Assembly: GCA_023251595.1 (NCBI GenBank)
Contig: JAHEYM010000221.1
Location: forward strand, 1-6,831
Source: Bacteroidota bacterium
Lineage (GTDB): Bacteria; Bacteroidota; Bacteroidia; AKYH767-A; JABDAW01
Direction of reading: 5' to 3'
Length of the DNA: 6,831 bases
Positions 1-6,680 of the stretch are shown here, piece by piece. The stretch's first letter is position 1; each line of letters begins with the position of its first letter. Under the pieces are notes generated by a model that did not search any database, was not told where the DNA came from, and saw only the letters and a program-made list of their open reading frames with translations. The position numbers and the translations under genes are program-made.

Positions 1-1
1 G

Positions 2-1075
2 TATATATCATTTAATGATGGAGCGGATTGGAAACCCTTTCAACAAAATCTGCCAATTGTTCCCATTACAGATCTCACGATTAAAAATAATGATCTCATT
101 GCAGCGACGCAAGGCAGATCTTTTTGGATCATCGATGATCTTACTCCTCTTCACAAATTAAAAATGGATGCTGAACAGGCGAAAGTAAAACTCTTTACAC
201 CACGTGACATTACACGCCACGACTGGCCAGGACAAGGCGGTGAAGGAGTAGGGCAGAACCCACCGGAAGGGCTGGTGGTGAATTATTATATAAAGAATAA
301 ACCCGATACCTCACTAAAATTGAAATTCCAATTAATAGATCCCCGCGACTCAGTTGTGTACGAATACGTCATGAAAGAAAATCCGGATAAAAAAGAAATT
401 CAACGACTCATAAAACCGAAACAGGGGATGAATCGTCTTCAATGGAATCTTCGTTATCCAGATGCAAAAAGATTTGAAGGAATTATTCTTTGGTCGGGTG
501 GAACAGAAGGACCCATGGCAGCAACTGGTAAATATCATATAAAGATGTTCGACAATGATTCGCTTCTCTCAATAGTCGAATGCATGATTACTCCCGATCC
601 ATTATGCTCAGGAACTGCTGATGATTATATTGCACAGTTTAATTTTTCGGTTGAAGTTCATAATAAAATAAATCAAACACATGGTGCAATAGAGAAAATA
701 AGAAATACGAGAAAGCAGATCAACGATCTTCTAGGCAGAATCGAAAAAGATTCACTAAAAGAAATCCGTGATTCTGCAAAATCCGTGATCGCTAAAATGA
801 CTTCTGTTGAAGAAGAACTTTATCAAACAAAAAACAAAAGCGGACAAGATCCAATCAATTATCCGATAAAGTTGAACGATAAATTATGTGGAATAAATAG
901 TACTGCACAGTCGGGCTGTAACCGACCCTCCGCTCAGGTACTCGCGGCGTATAAGGAAATCGCGGATGCAATCAACGTTCAGTTGCAAAAATTGGATTCG
1001 ATTTTCAAAACAGAGCTTAGTTCGTTCAACGAATTGGTGGCGAAGTACAAAGTTCCGGCGATAGTCCCGAAATAA
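2..1075 (+). CDS. Sortilin/VPS10-type BNR-repeat protein, C-terminal part (5' end outside window)
   Basis: The open frame runs from the window edge (first full codon at base 2) to TAA at 1073-1075, giving 357 residues of a protein whose start is missing. The ATG at 164 is internal, because family sequence is already present before it. Residues 3-10 (SFNDGADW, nt 8-31) are a degenerate Asp-box of a BNR blade. The motif ATQGRSFWIIDD that follows closes the propeller in bacterial sortilin/VPS10-type proteins. Residues of about 87-197 form a beta-rich module (VVNYYIK; NRLQWNLRYPDA; ATGKYHIKM). The rest is mostly charged helix with coiled-coil character, followed by the family's DPINYPIKLNDKL block. 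Such proteins are usually exported and about 1000 residues long; their substrate is generally unknown, and 'glycosyl hydrolase' labels are weakly founded. No T9SS sorting domain is seen at the C-terminus. Two Cys codons (887-889, 917-919), ten residues apart, could form a disulphide. Family assignment is firm from motifs; function is not known. Confidence 0.85.
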   Translation, partial: YISFNDGADWKPFQQNLPIVPITDLTIKNNDLIAATQGRSFWIIDDLTPLHKLKMDAEQAKVKLFTPRDITRHDWPGQGGEGVGQNPPEGLVVNYYIKNKPDTSLKLKFQLIDPRDSVVYEYVMKENPDKKEIQRLIKPKQGMNRLQWNLRYPDAKRFEGIILWSGGTEGPMAATGKYHIKMFDNDSLLSIVECMITPDPLCSGTADDYIAQFNFSVEVHNKINQTHGAIEKIRNTRKQINDLLGRIEKDSLKEIRDSAKSVIAKMTSVEEELYQTKNKSGQDPINYPIKLNDKLCGINSTAQSGCNRPSAQVLAAYKEIADAINVQLQKLDSIFKTELSSFNELVAKYKVPAIVPK

Positions 1076-1084
1076 TAATAAGTT

Positions 1085-1149
1085 ACCCCACTGAACCATC
1101 CTTACTCATACCTCCAGTTGGGGGCAGTGGGCAAGGAGGGTAATGGGGT
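1085..1149. terminator. Imperfect long hairpin between convergent genes, possible bidirectional terminator
   Basis: Ten bases past the first stop codon, an imperfect palindrome folds around the loop AGTT (1116-1119). CCTCC (1111-1115) faces GGGGG (1120-1124), TCCTT (1099-1103) faces AAGGA (1133-1137), ACC (1095-1097) faces GGT (1139-1141), and ACCCCA (1085-1090) faces TGGGGT (1144-1149). Internal loops separate these stems. An alternative pairing is CCCACTG (1087-1093) with CAGTGGG (1125-1131). On the - strand the hairpin is followed by a T-rich stretch (ACTTATTATTATTT), which fits termination of the - strand propeller gene. On the + strand no T tract follows. The position between convergent genes supports a terminator, but the role is inferred. 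Confidence 0.4.
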
Positions 1150-1169
1150 CCGGAAGGGAAAAGTTAAGC

Positions 1170-3593
1170 TTAATGCGTTTTTATGATTTTGATCGTTTGT
1201 GATCTCTGATTGTCAGTCACTAACTGTGCGAAGTACATCCCCGATGCTAACTCCTTTCCAAATTCAATCGAAGTTTGTCCGGGTTTCAAGGACTTCAACA
1301 GAACAAAGCTACCACATACATTTTTAATTTGCAACTCCTTGGCAGAAAATATGTTAGGATCTGCAAAATAACTCAGATTGAAGTCTCCTCCCGATGGATT
1401 TGGATATATATTCATCTGAATTTCAGCACGGTTAGCTTCCGTTACGCCAACAAAACCATCACCCGTGATCTCAAAATTGTCGAAGCCACCCTCTGTGACG
1501 TTGTAGTTGGGGAAGTCTGAAGTCTCGACCGACAGTGTCATGTTTGAAGACGGTGTCATGAAATCGGAAATCAAAATGCTCTTGTGAACCCACATTCCCT
1601 GATTCGGCTGGTTGAACAATAAACTGTCGATCATCACTGAAGTCGAACCATTACTCAACGTAATCTTTAAAGTATCGTTTGTCGGACCGTTCCCATTCTG
1701 TGCATTGTAGAACCATCGCGAATAGTTAATTCTTGGATTCACGTATATCGTTGCATCAAATACCGGAGAAGTAATTTCAGCAATTCCTCCATCCACATCC
1801 GAGCTTGAAGGACCATCTCCAACTGCTCCGATTCCTGTCACAAAACATGAGTTCGAACAGTCCGCTGTGTCGTCAGAAGCCGGTGAAGATTGATCCGGTC
1901 CATTCATCACCCCAATCGGTGCACCACGTTCCCATTGACCCGCTGTAGGTGCTCCTGAGATCACCCAACCCAGATCAAGGTTAAAATCATCTGCATAACC
2001 ATAAGTAACTGGTATTGTGTAACTTATTACAGATGGATTAATGGCTTGCGCGAAGAGGCATGTTGGGTGAAATCCCCAGATACCTGCATACAAATCATAA
2101 GTACCGGCATAGCAAGTAGGTATAGTAAATATACCGGATGAATTAGTTACCACGTCGAAGGTGAAATCCGTGTTGAAGATATGAACTTTCGCATTCGGAA
2201 TTCCATTCCCGTTTCTCGAATCAGTCACTTTTCCGGTAAAGACAAATGGTGTGATTGGAACCAACGGAAAATCCAAAGCCGTCACATTTCCATGTGTAAG
2301 AACCACATTATTGAAGGTTTTCGGATAGTAGCCCGGCTTTGTACAAGTAACCGTGTACGAACCCGAATCTGCAGTTCCTGTTTTATAGGTTCCGTTCGTC
2401 TTGCTTTGTTTTGTTGCCGTTGTTGCGACAATCGAAACCGTTGCCTGATAAAGCGGTGCATGTGTAACGCTGTCGGTCACAAGACCTTCGAGATAACAGG
2501 CTCTTACATAAGTTGGAGTCAACACGTACAAACCATTTTCAATATCAGATGCGACAATCGTTCCCGAAGGCAAAAAAGGATAGACGCCCCAGCAACCATG
2601 AAATCCGGTTTCGTTAAGCGGGTGTGTATCATACTTCCCAACTTCAATCAGATTGTCGGGACGATGTGCATCAACAATACTCACACCTTCAACATACCAG
2701 GAAACCACTGCATAATCATTCAAAATATGAACATTGTGAACAATAGCCCCGGTTCCGGGAGCAGTTGTGAAACGATCGAGTTCGGTAATATTGCCGAGAT
2801 TAGTTATATCGTACGAAGTTAAAAACGAATTCGCATTTTCGTCCGTGGTGAAAAGTGTATGACTGTCATCAGAAAGCCAGGTGTTATGTGTGAATGCGGT
2901 CGGGGTCGTTTGCTGTGCAAGAAGCACAGGATTCAATTTATCTGTTGCATCAACAACCGTGAAAAATCCTGAGTAAACATGCGATTCATAACAAGTGTCG
3001 TTTCGCACATAACCGTCATGAACATACGAATCGTTCCCGGTTCCGGGGTAGACGTATTGCCCAACGTAGCTTGGATTCCACGGATCAGTCAGATCGACAT
3101 AAATCGTATTCGTCGGACCACCACCCGAATTATTTGTTCCATATAAATAAAGAAAATGTCCATCAATATGCAGCGCATGAATTGTGTGAATTGAATTCGC
3201 CAACGCACCGCTTCCTTGCCAGAAATGTGAAGTAACCGGACCGGGAAGATTGGTCAGATCAATAATCTGCAGACCTGTATTTCCGCCTTCTGTAGTTACA
3301 TAAGCGTATTTACCACGGGTTTTCACCTCTCTCCATTCAGATGCAGGACCTACAATATTATACATGTTCACCGGTACCGCAGGATTGGTTACATCCACAA
3401 TCGATAAACCGTTGTATGTTCCGACCAGCGCATATTCATTTCCAAGAGTATCGACATAACCGCCAATGTTGGCAGTCATGAGTCCACCCAGACCGGAAGC
3501 AAAAGTCAGATTCGATCTGAACACCATGTTGAGTTGACCGAAACTAAGTGCGGCACTGAACATCACTAATAATGCAAGCGTAATTTTTTTCAT
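1170..3593 (-). CDS. Choice-of-anchor B-type LVIVD beta-propeller protein with T9SS sorting domain
   Basis: An exported 807-residue protein. Residues 1-20 are a typical signal peptide (MKK, hydrophobic core, ending SFGQ), which fixes the start; no Shine-Dalgarno sequence is present. Residues of about 50-360 contain seven LVIVD-like repeats (for example GLSIVDVTNP at 62-71, GLQIIDLTN at 107-115, GVSIVDAHRP at 303-312), suggesting a seven-bladed propeller. Motifs such as HNTWLSDD and FHGCWGVYPF fit the choice-of-anchor B family. Residues 367-445 and 451-530 are two carboxypeptidase-regulatory-like domains (GLVTDSVTHAPL; GKVTDSRNGNGIPNAKV). Residues of about 533-710 look like a jelly-roll/MAM-like module. 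Residues of about 725-807 are a type A T9SS sorting domain (NIYPNPSGG, then GMYFAQL near the end). The family route is Sec export, then T9SS passage across the outer membrane with removal of this domain and release or anchoring at the surface. Ligand and role are unknown; adhesion or protein/glycan binding is only a guess. Confidence 0.92.
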   Translation of the reverse strand: MKKITLALLVMFSAALSFGQLNMVFRSNLTFASGLGGLMTANIGGYVDTLGNEYALVGTYNGLSIVDVTNPAVPVNMYNIVGPASEWREVKTRGKYAYVTTEGGNTGLQIIDLTNLPGPVTSHFWQGSGALANSIHTIHALHIDGHFLYLYGTNNSGGGPTNTIYVDLTDPWNPSYVGQYVYPGTGNDSYVHDGYVRNDTCYESHVYSGFFTVVDATDKLNPVLLAQQTTPTAFTHNTWLSDDSHTLFTTDENANSFLTSYDITNLGNITELDRFTTAPGTGAIVHNVHILNDYAVVSWYVEGVSIVDAHRPDNLIEVGKYDTHPLNETGFHGCWGVYPFLPSGTIVASDIENGLYVLTPTYVRACYLEGLVTDSVTHAPLYQATVSIVATTATKQSKTNGTYKTGTADSGSYTVTCTKPGYYPKTFNNVVLTHGNVTALDFPLVPITPFVFTGKVTDSRNGNGIPNAKVHIFNTDFTFDVVTNSSGIFTIPTCYAGTYDLYAGIWGFHPTCLFAQAINPSVISYTIPVTYGYADDFNLDLGWVISGAPTAGQWERGAPIGVMNGPDQSSPASDDTADCSNSCFVTGIGAVGDGPSSSDVDGGIAEITSPVFDATIYVNPRINYSRWFYNAQNGNGPTNDTLKITLSNGSTSVMIDSLLFNQPNQGMWVHKSILISDFMTPSSNMTLSVETSDFPNYNVTEGGFDNFEITGDGFVGVTEANRAEIQMNIYPNPSGGDFNLSYFADPNIFSAKELQIKNVCGSFVLLKSLKPGQTSIEFGKELASGMYFAQLVTDNQRSQTIKIIKTH

Positions 3594-3745
3594 TCTGAAG
3601 TATAGTTTTAAGTTGGTTTATTCGACAAGGAATTTACTTAGCGCCTTCGTGCCCTTCGCCCGCCGACAGGAGGGTTCGCAGCCAAATTACGCCGCAAAGG
3701 GTCAGCACAATTCGGCTTGCAAGAACGCTATAATTCTGCTGATTA
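3594..3745. other. Intergenic gap with GC-rich repetitive patch
   Basis: This 152-bp gap lies between the methyltransferase stop and the propeller gene start, both on the - strand. Positions 3641-3706 are about two thirds G+C by hand count, well above the flanking sequence. They contain CCTTCG twice in a 9-nt register (3644-3649 and 3653-3658) and further CG-rich words. The style resembles GC-rich intergenic repeats found in many environmental bacterial genomes, but I cannot identify a family. The remaining sequence is AT-rich and presumably holds the promoter of the propeller gene, though I found no convincing TAnnTTTG box at a workable distance. No coding region, tRNA or strong terminator is visible. 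Confidence 0.5.
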
Positions 3746-4954
3746 TCAAGACTTTTTCACCATTCTCGCACCAAAAAGTGTGGCGGCACGATTCGAATAT
3801 CCTTTGAAGTATTTCGAGCTTTCCAACTCAAGCCCGTGTTTCTTACAAAGAACTTCAACCACCTTTTCATTTTCTTCTTTAAACACGGAGCATGTGATAT
3901 AAATGAGTGGCTTCCCGACTTTTAAATATGGAAGAACATTTTGTGCGATCGCGATTTGTTTTTGGTGATTTATTTGGATGAGCGCGGGATCAAATGTTTG
4001 TATTATTTCGGGTGAAGCGGTCCACGTTCCACTCCCCGTGCAAGGCGCATCGAGCAGAATGCCATCAGAATCTTTTTTCTTTCCTTCCATGTCGATTGGT
4101 TTCTCCAGATCCCAAACTGCGATGCTGTAGTTCCTGATTTTATTTCTGTTGAACCTGACCTTCAATTGTTCGAACATTGAGTTACGAATGTCGGTAGCGA
4201 AAATATTGAGGTTATTGGCAAGCGAATTCAGCAGAAGACTTTTTCCGCCCGACCCGCAACAGCAATCCCACCACGATTCTCCATCTGCCGGGTGCATCAA
4301 TGTTGAACATTCTTGTGAAGAACGATCCTGTATTTCAAAATAGCCCGATTCAAAACTCTTCAGTTTTATGAGATCATAATTCTTTTCGAACGAGATTGCG
4401 TTCTTCACGACTTTATCTTCCATATATATAAAATCATGTTGTTGAAGTTCGGTCAGAACTTTCTCACGAAACTTTTCCTGAACTCTGATCCAGATGAATG
4501 GTTTGGTGAAAAAGGAAAGAATAAAATCATCAGCATCGATTTCCTTCGAAAGATTTTTTCGCCAGGGAAAAACATCTTCCAAAGAAAATGAAGGAAAGAA
4601 TTGTTGAATAATCTTAATTTTTTCTTTTGGGTGAAGTGAAATACTTTCGGCAGGAAGTGGTGTAAATTCACCGAGGAGAAATTCTGTAAACGCGCAAAGT
4701 TCTGTTTCTCTCAGAAAAGAACCCACCGAACAACGAACACCGAACGATTCGTTCTGAAGCGCTTTACCGATAGAATAAAGTGAGTATGCAACCGCTTTGA
4801 ACACACGGCGATCAGTAGATCCCATTTGCGGATACTGACGAAAATGTTGTTTCGCATAATGTTGAAATGGCTGGGAGAAGTCGTACCCTGATAATCCCTC
4901 TTCGATTGTTGATAGCCTTCTGAGGTCGCGTGGTTTTGTTTCGGTCGATTGCAT
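3746..4954 (-). CDS. RsmB/NOP-family SAM-dependent RNA (cytosine-5) methyltransferase
   Basis: A 402-residue cytoplasmic enzyme that would transfer a methyl group from S-adenosylmethionine to C5 of a cytosine in RNA. RsmB itself modifies C967 of 16S rRNA. The N-terminal ~130 residues resemble the NusB-like RNA-binding domain (MGSTDRRVFKAVAYSLYSIGKAL is split over residues 44-66). The catalytic domain shows FEIQDRSSQE (206-215), SAM-binding motif I DCCCGSGGK (230-238), ATDIR (253-257), motif IV DAPCTGSG (302-309) and motif VI TCS with ENE (354-356, 361-363). C355 is the expected nucleophile and C305 the product-release cysteine. Length is close to the family norm (E. coli RsmB 429). Motif I is cysteine-rich, and the segment after motif IV reads GTWTASPE, without the Arg pair common in RsmB. 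The exact target is therefore uncertain and no gene symbol is given. The start is supported by N-terminal family similarity; the next Met (44) lies inside the conserved region. Confidence 0.92.
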   Translation of the reverse strand: MQSTETKPRDLRRLSTIEEGLSGYDFSQPFQHYAKQHFRQYPQMGSTDRRVFKAVAYSLYSIGKALQNESFGVRCSVGSFLRETELCAFTEFLLGEFTPLPAESISLHPKEKIKIIQQFFPSFSLEDVFPWRKNLSKEIDADDFILSFFTKPFIWIRVQEKFREKVLTELQQHDFIYMEDKVVKNAISFEKNYDLIKLKSFESGYFEIQDRSSQECSTLMHPADGESWWDCCCGSGGKSLLLNSLANNLNIFATDIRNSMFEQLKVRFNRNKIRNYSIAVWDLEKPIDMEGKKKDSDGILLDAPCTGSGTWTASPEIIQTFDPALIQINHQKQIAIAQNVLPYLKVGKPLIYITCSVFKEENEKVVEVLCKKHGLELESSKYFKGYSNRAATLFGARMVKKS

Positions 4955-4961
4955 ATATTTG
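4954..4961 (+). promoter_or_regulatory. Candidate -7 box (TAnnTTTG) for dacB, distal
   Basis: TATATTTG is a perfect match to the Bacteroidota -7 consensus TAnnTTTG, 43 bp before the dacB ATG and touching the divergent methyltransferase start codon. A TTTG at 4935-4938 could act as the -33 element, but its 15-bp spacing is shorter than the usual 19-21 bp. Transcription from here would start near 4967 and leave a leader of about 38 nt. Confidence 0.4.
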
Positions 4962-4966
4962 GAAAA

Positions 4967-4974
4967 TAATTTTG
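4967..4974 (+). promoter_or_regulatory. Candidate -7 box (TAnnTTTG) for dacB, proximal
   Basis: TAATTTTG is a second perfect TAnnTTTG match, 13 bp downstream of the first and 30 bp before the dacB start codon. The expected start would be near 4980 with a leader of about 25 nt. No good -33 TTTG lies at the usual spacing. Whether one or both boxes are used cannot be decided from sequence. Confidence 0.4.
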
Positions 4975-5004
4975 GAATGAATTGTCCGAAGATACGCTCA
5001 ATCT

Positions 5005-6585
5005 ATGAATAAAAGCGTGATTAAGTTTACCTGGTTGTTTTTTCTTGGGGGAAGCATGCTGTTCTCATCCCCAAATTTTGCGCAATCGGGAAAAACAACA
5101 CCTAAAAACCCCATCGTCCCACCAGTCCCCATTGTCCCAATTGACAGCTCCAAAAAGCCCACAAACGATCGTGTGATCGCCGACTTGGCAAAGTATTTAG
5201 ATTCTCTGAATGCTACCGAACATTTTATTCACTCTGAACTTAGTTTTTGTCTGCGTTCGGCGGCAACGGGAAAAATCCTGCTCGATCATCAGGGCAATAT
5301 GAGTCTCATTCCTGCATCTATACAAAAGATTCTCACCACCTCTACAAGTCTGCATACACTCGGTCCGGATTATACTTTTAAAACGCTGATTCAGTATGAC
5401 GGAACCATAAATAAAACTACCGGCGTTTTGGATGGAAATATTTATATAAAAGGTAGTGGTGATCCTTCGCTTGGTTCAGAGTCATTCAAAGGGTATGAGA
5501 TGGATACCGTTTTGAAAAAATGGGCGAGTGCAATTAAAAATGCGGGAATTAAAAAAATAACAGGTTCTGTCATTGGTGACGAAAGTATTTTCGATTACGA
5601 AACCATTCCACCCGGTTGGGCATGGGAGGACATGGAAAGCGATTATTGCACCGGCACCTGCGGACTTTCCTTCAACGATAATATGTTCGATATCGACGTG
5701 GCATATTGCAATAAAGAAATTTGTGTGAATGCACGCGACAGTGTTCCCGGACTTTATCTTCACGATGAAATTACAATTAATCCGGATGTCGATTTCTCTT
5801 ATGTATATGTAATGGGTTCGCCGTATATGAATGAACGTTATGTGATGGGTTATCTCACACCGCGCACAAAAACACTATCATTTAAAAGTATTCTTCCCGA
5901 TCCGGCACTTTTTTGCGCGAGTCAGTTAACACAAACATTAAAAGATTATGGTGTAGCAGTTGCAGGTATAGAAACTACTGTGAGACGTACGAAAATTAAA
6001 GGACAAATTCTCAAACCTTCAAGAACAACTATATATGTAAGTACATCACCGACATTAAAAGAAATCATCACGTTCACCAATCTCGTGAGTCAGAATTTTT
6101 ATGCAGAGACCTTGTTAAAAACACTTGGAGTCGATTCAATGCACGCAGGCACGACCGATCGTGGGGTGCAGGCGGTCGGGCGATTTTACGAGAGTCAGAA
6201 TATTCCGATGAAAGGAATGTATCTCACGGATGGTTCCGGTTTATCGCGCAATAATTCAATCTCACCGGCAGTGTTATCTGCTATGTTGACAACGCTGACA
6301 AAAGACACAACCTTCTTCCGTAATTTTTACGAAACGCTTCCCGAGGTGGAAGTCCGCCAGAAAGTTTACACAAAACCGAAAGGCAAGACCCCACCGCCCG
6401 TGCTCACAACCATCCATGCAAAATCGGGCTATATGACACGCGTACGTAGCATGGCAGGATACGTGGTCGGCGCATCAGGCAAGATATATACATTTACGAT
6501 TATCGTTAATAATCACGAATGCGAATTAATGGAGATCTATGAGGATCTGATGGAGGTGGCAAAGCATCTCTCGAATCTGGAGTAG
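5005..6585 (+). CDS. dacB: D-alanyl-D-alanine carboxypeptidase/endopeptidase (PBP4, peptidase S13)
   Basis: A 526-residue periplasmic serine peptidase that removes the terminal D-Ala from peptidoglycan stem peptides and cuts D-Ala-mDAP cross-links during wall remodelling. All three penicillin-binding motifs are present: SxxK as SIQK (S105 nucleophile, K108), SxN as SRN (414-416) and KTG as KSG (473-475). Family blocks GSGDPSLG (150-157), NFYAETLLKTLG (364-375) and DGSGLSRNN (409-417) surround them. Residues 1-27 are a signal peptide (basic start, hydrophobic core, ending NFAQ). A Pro-rich linker follows at 33-52. The length is slightly above E. coli DacB (477), partly because of the linker. 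Within the inserted domain after SxxK lie two close Cys pairs (C215/C219 and C235/C240), which I do not recall as typical. The gene is divergent from the methyltransferase with a 50-bp gap. No Shine-Dalgarno is seen, as expected for the phylum. The start is fixed by the signal peptide. Confidence 0.97.
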   Translation: MNKSVIKFTWLFFLGGSMLFSSPNFAQSGKTTPKNPIVPPVPIVPIDSSKKPTNDRVIADLAKYLDSLNATEHFIHSELSFCLRSAATGKILLDHQGNMSLIPASIQKILTTSTSLHTLGPDYTFKTLIQYDGTINKTTGVLDGNIYIKGSGDPSLGSESFKGYEMDTVLKKWASAIKNAGIKKITGSVIGDESIFDYETIPPGWAWEDMESDYCTGTCGLSFNDNMFDIDVAYCNKEICVNARDSVPGLYLHDEITINPDVDFSYVYVMGSPYMNERYVMGYLTPRTKTLSFKSILPDPALFCASQLTQTLKDYGVAVAGIETTVRRTKIKGQILKPSRTTIYVSTSPTLKEIITFTNLVSQNFYAETLLKTLGVDSMHAGTTDRGVQAVGRFYESQNIPMKGMYLTDGSGLSRNNSISPAVLSAMLTTLTKDTTFFRNFYETLPEVEVRQKVYTKPKGKTPPPVLTTIHAKSGYMTRVRSMAGYVVGASGKIYTFTIIVNNHECELMEIYEDLMEVAKHLSNLE

Positions 6586-6614
6586 AGTTTTTCGATTTCT
6601 AATGATCGGTTTTC

Positions 6615-6649
6615 AATGTCCAATCTCCAATGTCCAATGTCCGATGTCC
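6615..6649 (-). repeat. Inverted five-heptad block
   Basis: Starting 29 bp after the dacB stop codon, five consecutive 7-bp units read AATGTCC or one-base variants (AATCTCC, GATGTCC). These are the reverse complement of the GGACATT unit that fills the region from 6689 onward. Read on the - strand, the block is also preceded by a T-rich spacer ending in ACTT (complement of 6650-6663), like the spacers of the direct units. The block is therefore an inverted copy of the same repeat unit. Confidence 0.85.
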
Positions 6650-6668
6650 AAGTAAGGAAAAAATGTTC

Positions 6669-6680
6669 AATTATATAATT
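6669..6680. repeat. 12-bp perfect AT palindrome in the hairpin loop
   Basis: AATTATATAATT is a perfect palindrome in the spacer between the inverted and direct heptad blocks. It overlaps the first TTTT spacer. It could be a protein-binding site or a cruciform nucleation point, or may simply reflect the AT-rich composition. Confidence 0.5.

Noticed and set aside
164..1075. ATG at 164 as the true start of the first gene
   Set aside because: The same frame is open back to base 2 and encodes family-specific BNR sequence (Asp-box and ATQGRSFWIIDD) before this ATG.
1164..1173. TTAAGCTTAA perfect palindrome at the propeller gene stop codon
   Set aside because: Ten bases overlapping a coding end are easily explained by chance. 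No nearby partner or repeat supports a function.
2181..2822. 213-codon open frame on the + strand inside the propeller gene
   Set aside because: It is antisense to a well-supported coding region. Its translation is Cys/Arg/Ile-rich, has no recognisable domain and looks like a shadow frame.
3597..3604. TATACTTC on the - strand as -7 box of the propeller gene
   Set aside because: It matches TAnnTTTG poorly and lies only 3 bp before the ATG, so transcription would start at or inside the start codon.
3613..3902. Two small + strand frames across the intergenic gap and the methyltransferase 3' end
   Set aside because: They overlap the GC-rich repeat and the antisense of conserved methyltransferase sequence. 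No domain or translation signal supports them.
4711..5001. 96-codon - strand frame overlapping the methyltransferase start
   Set aside because: It is an alternative frame of a conserved domain and would also cover the divergent promoter. There is no family similarity.
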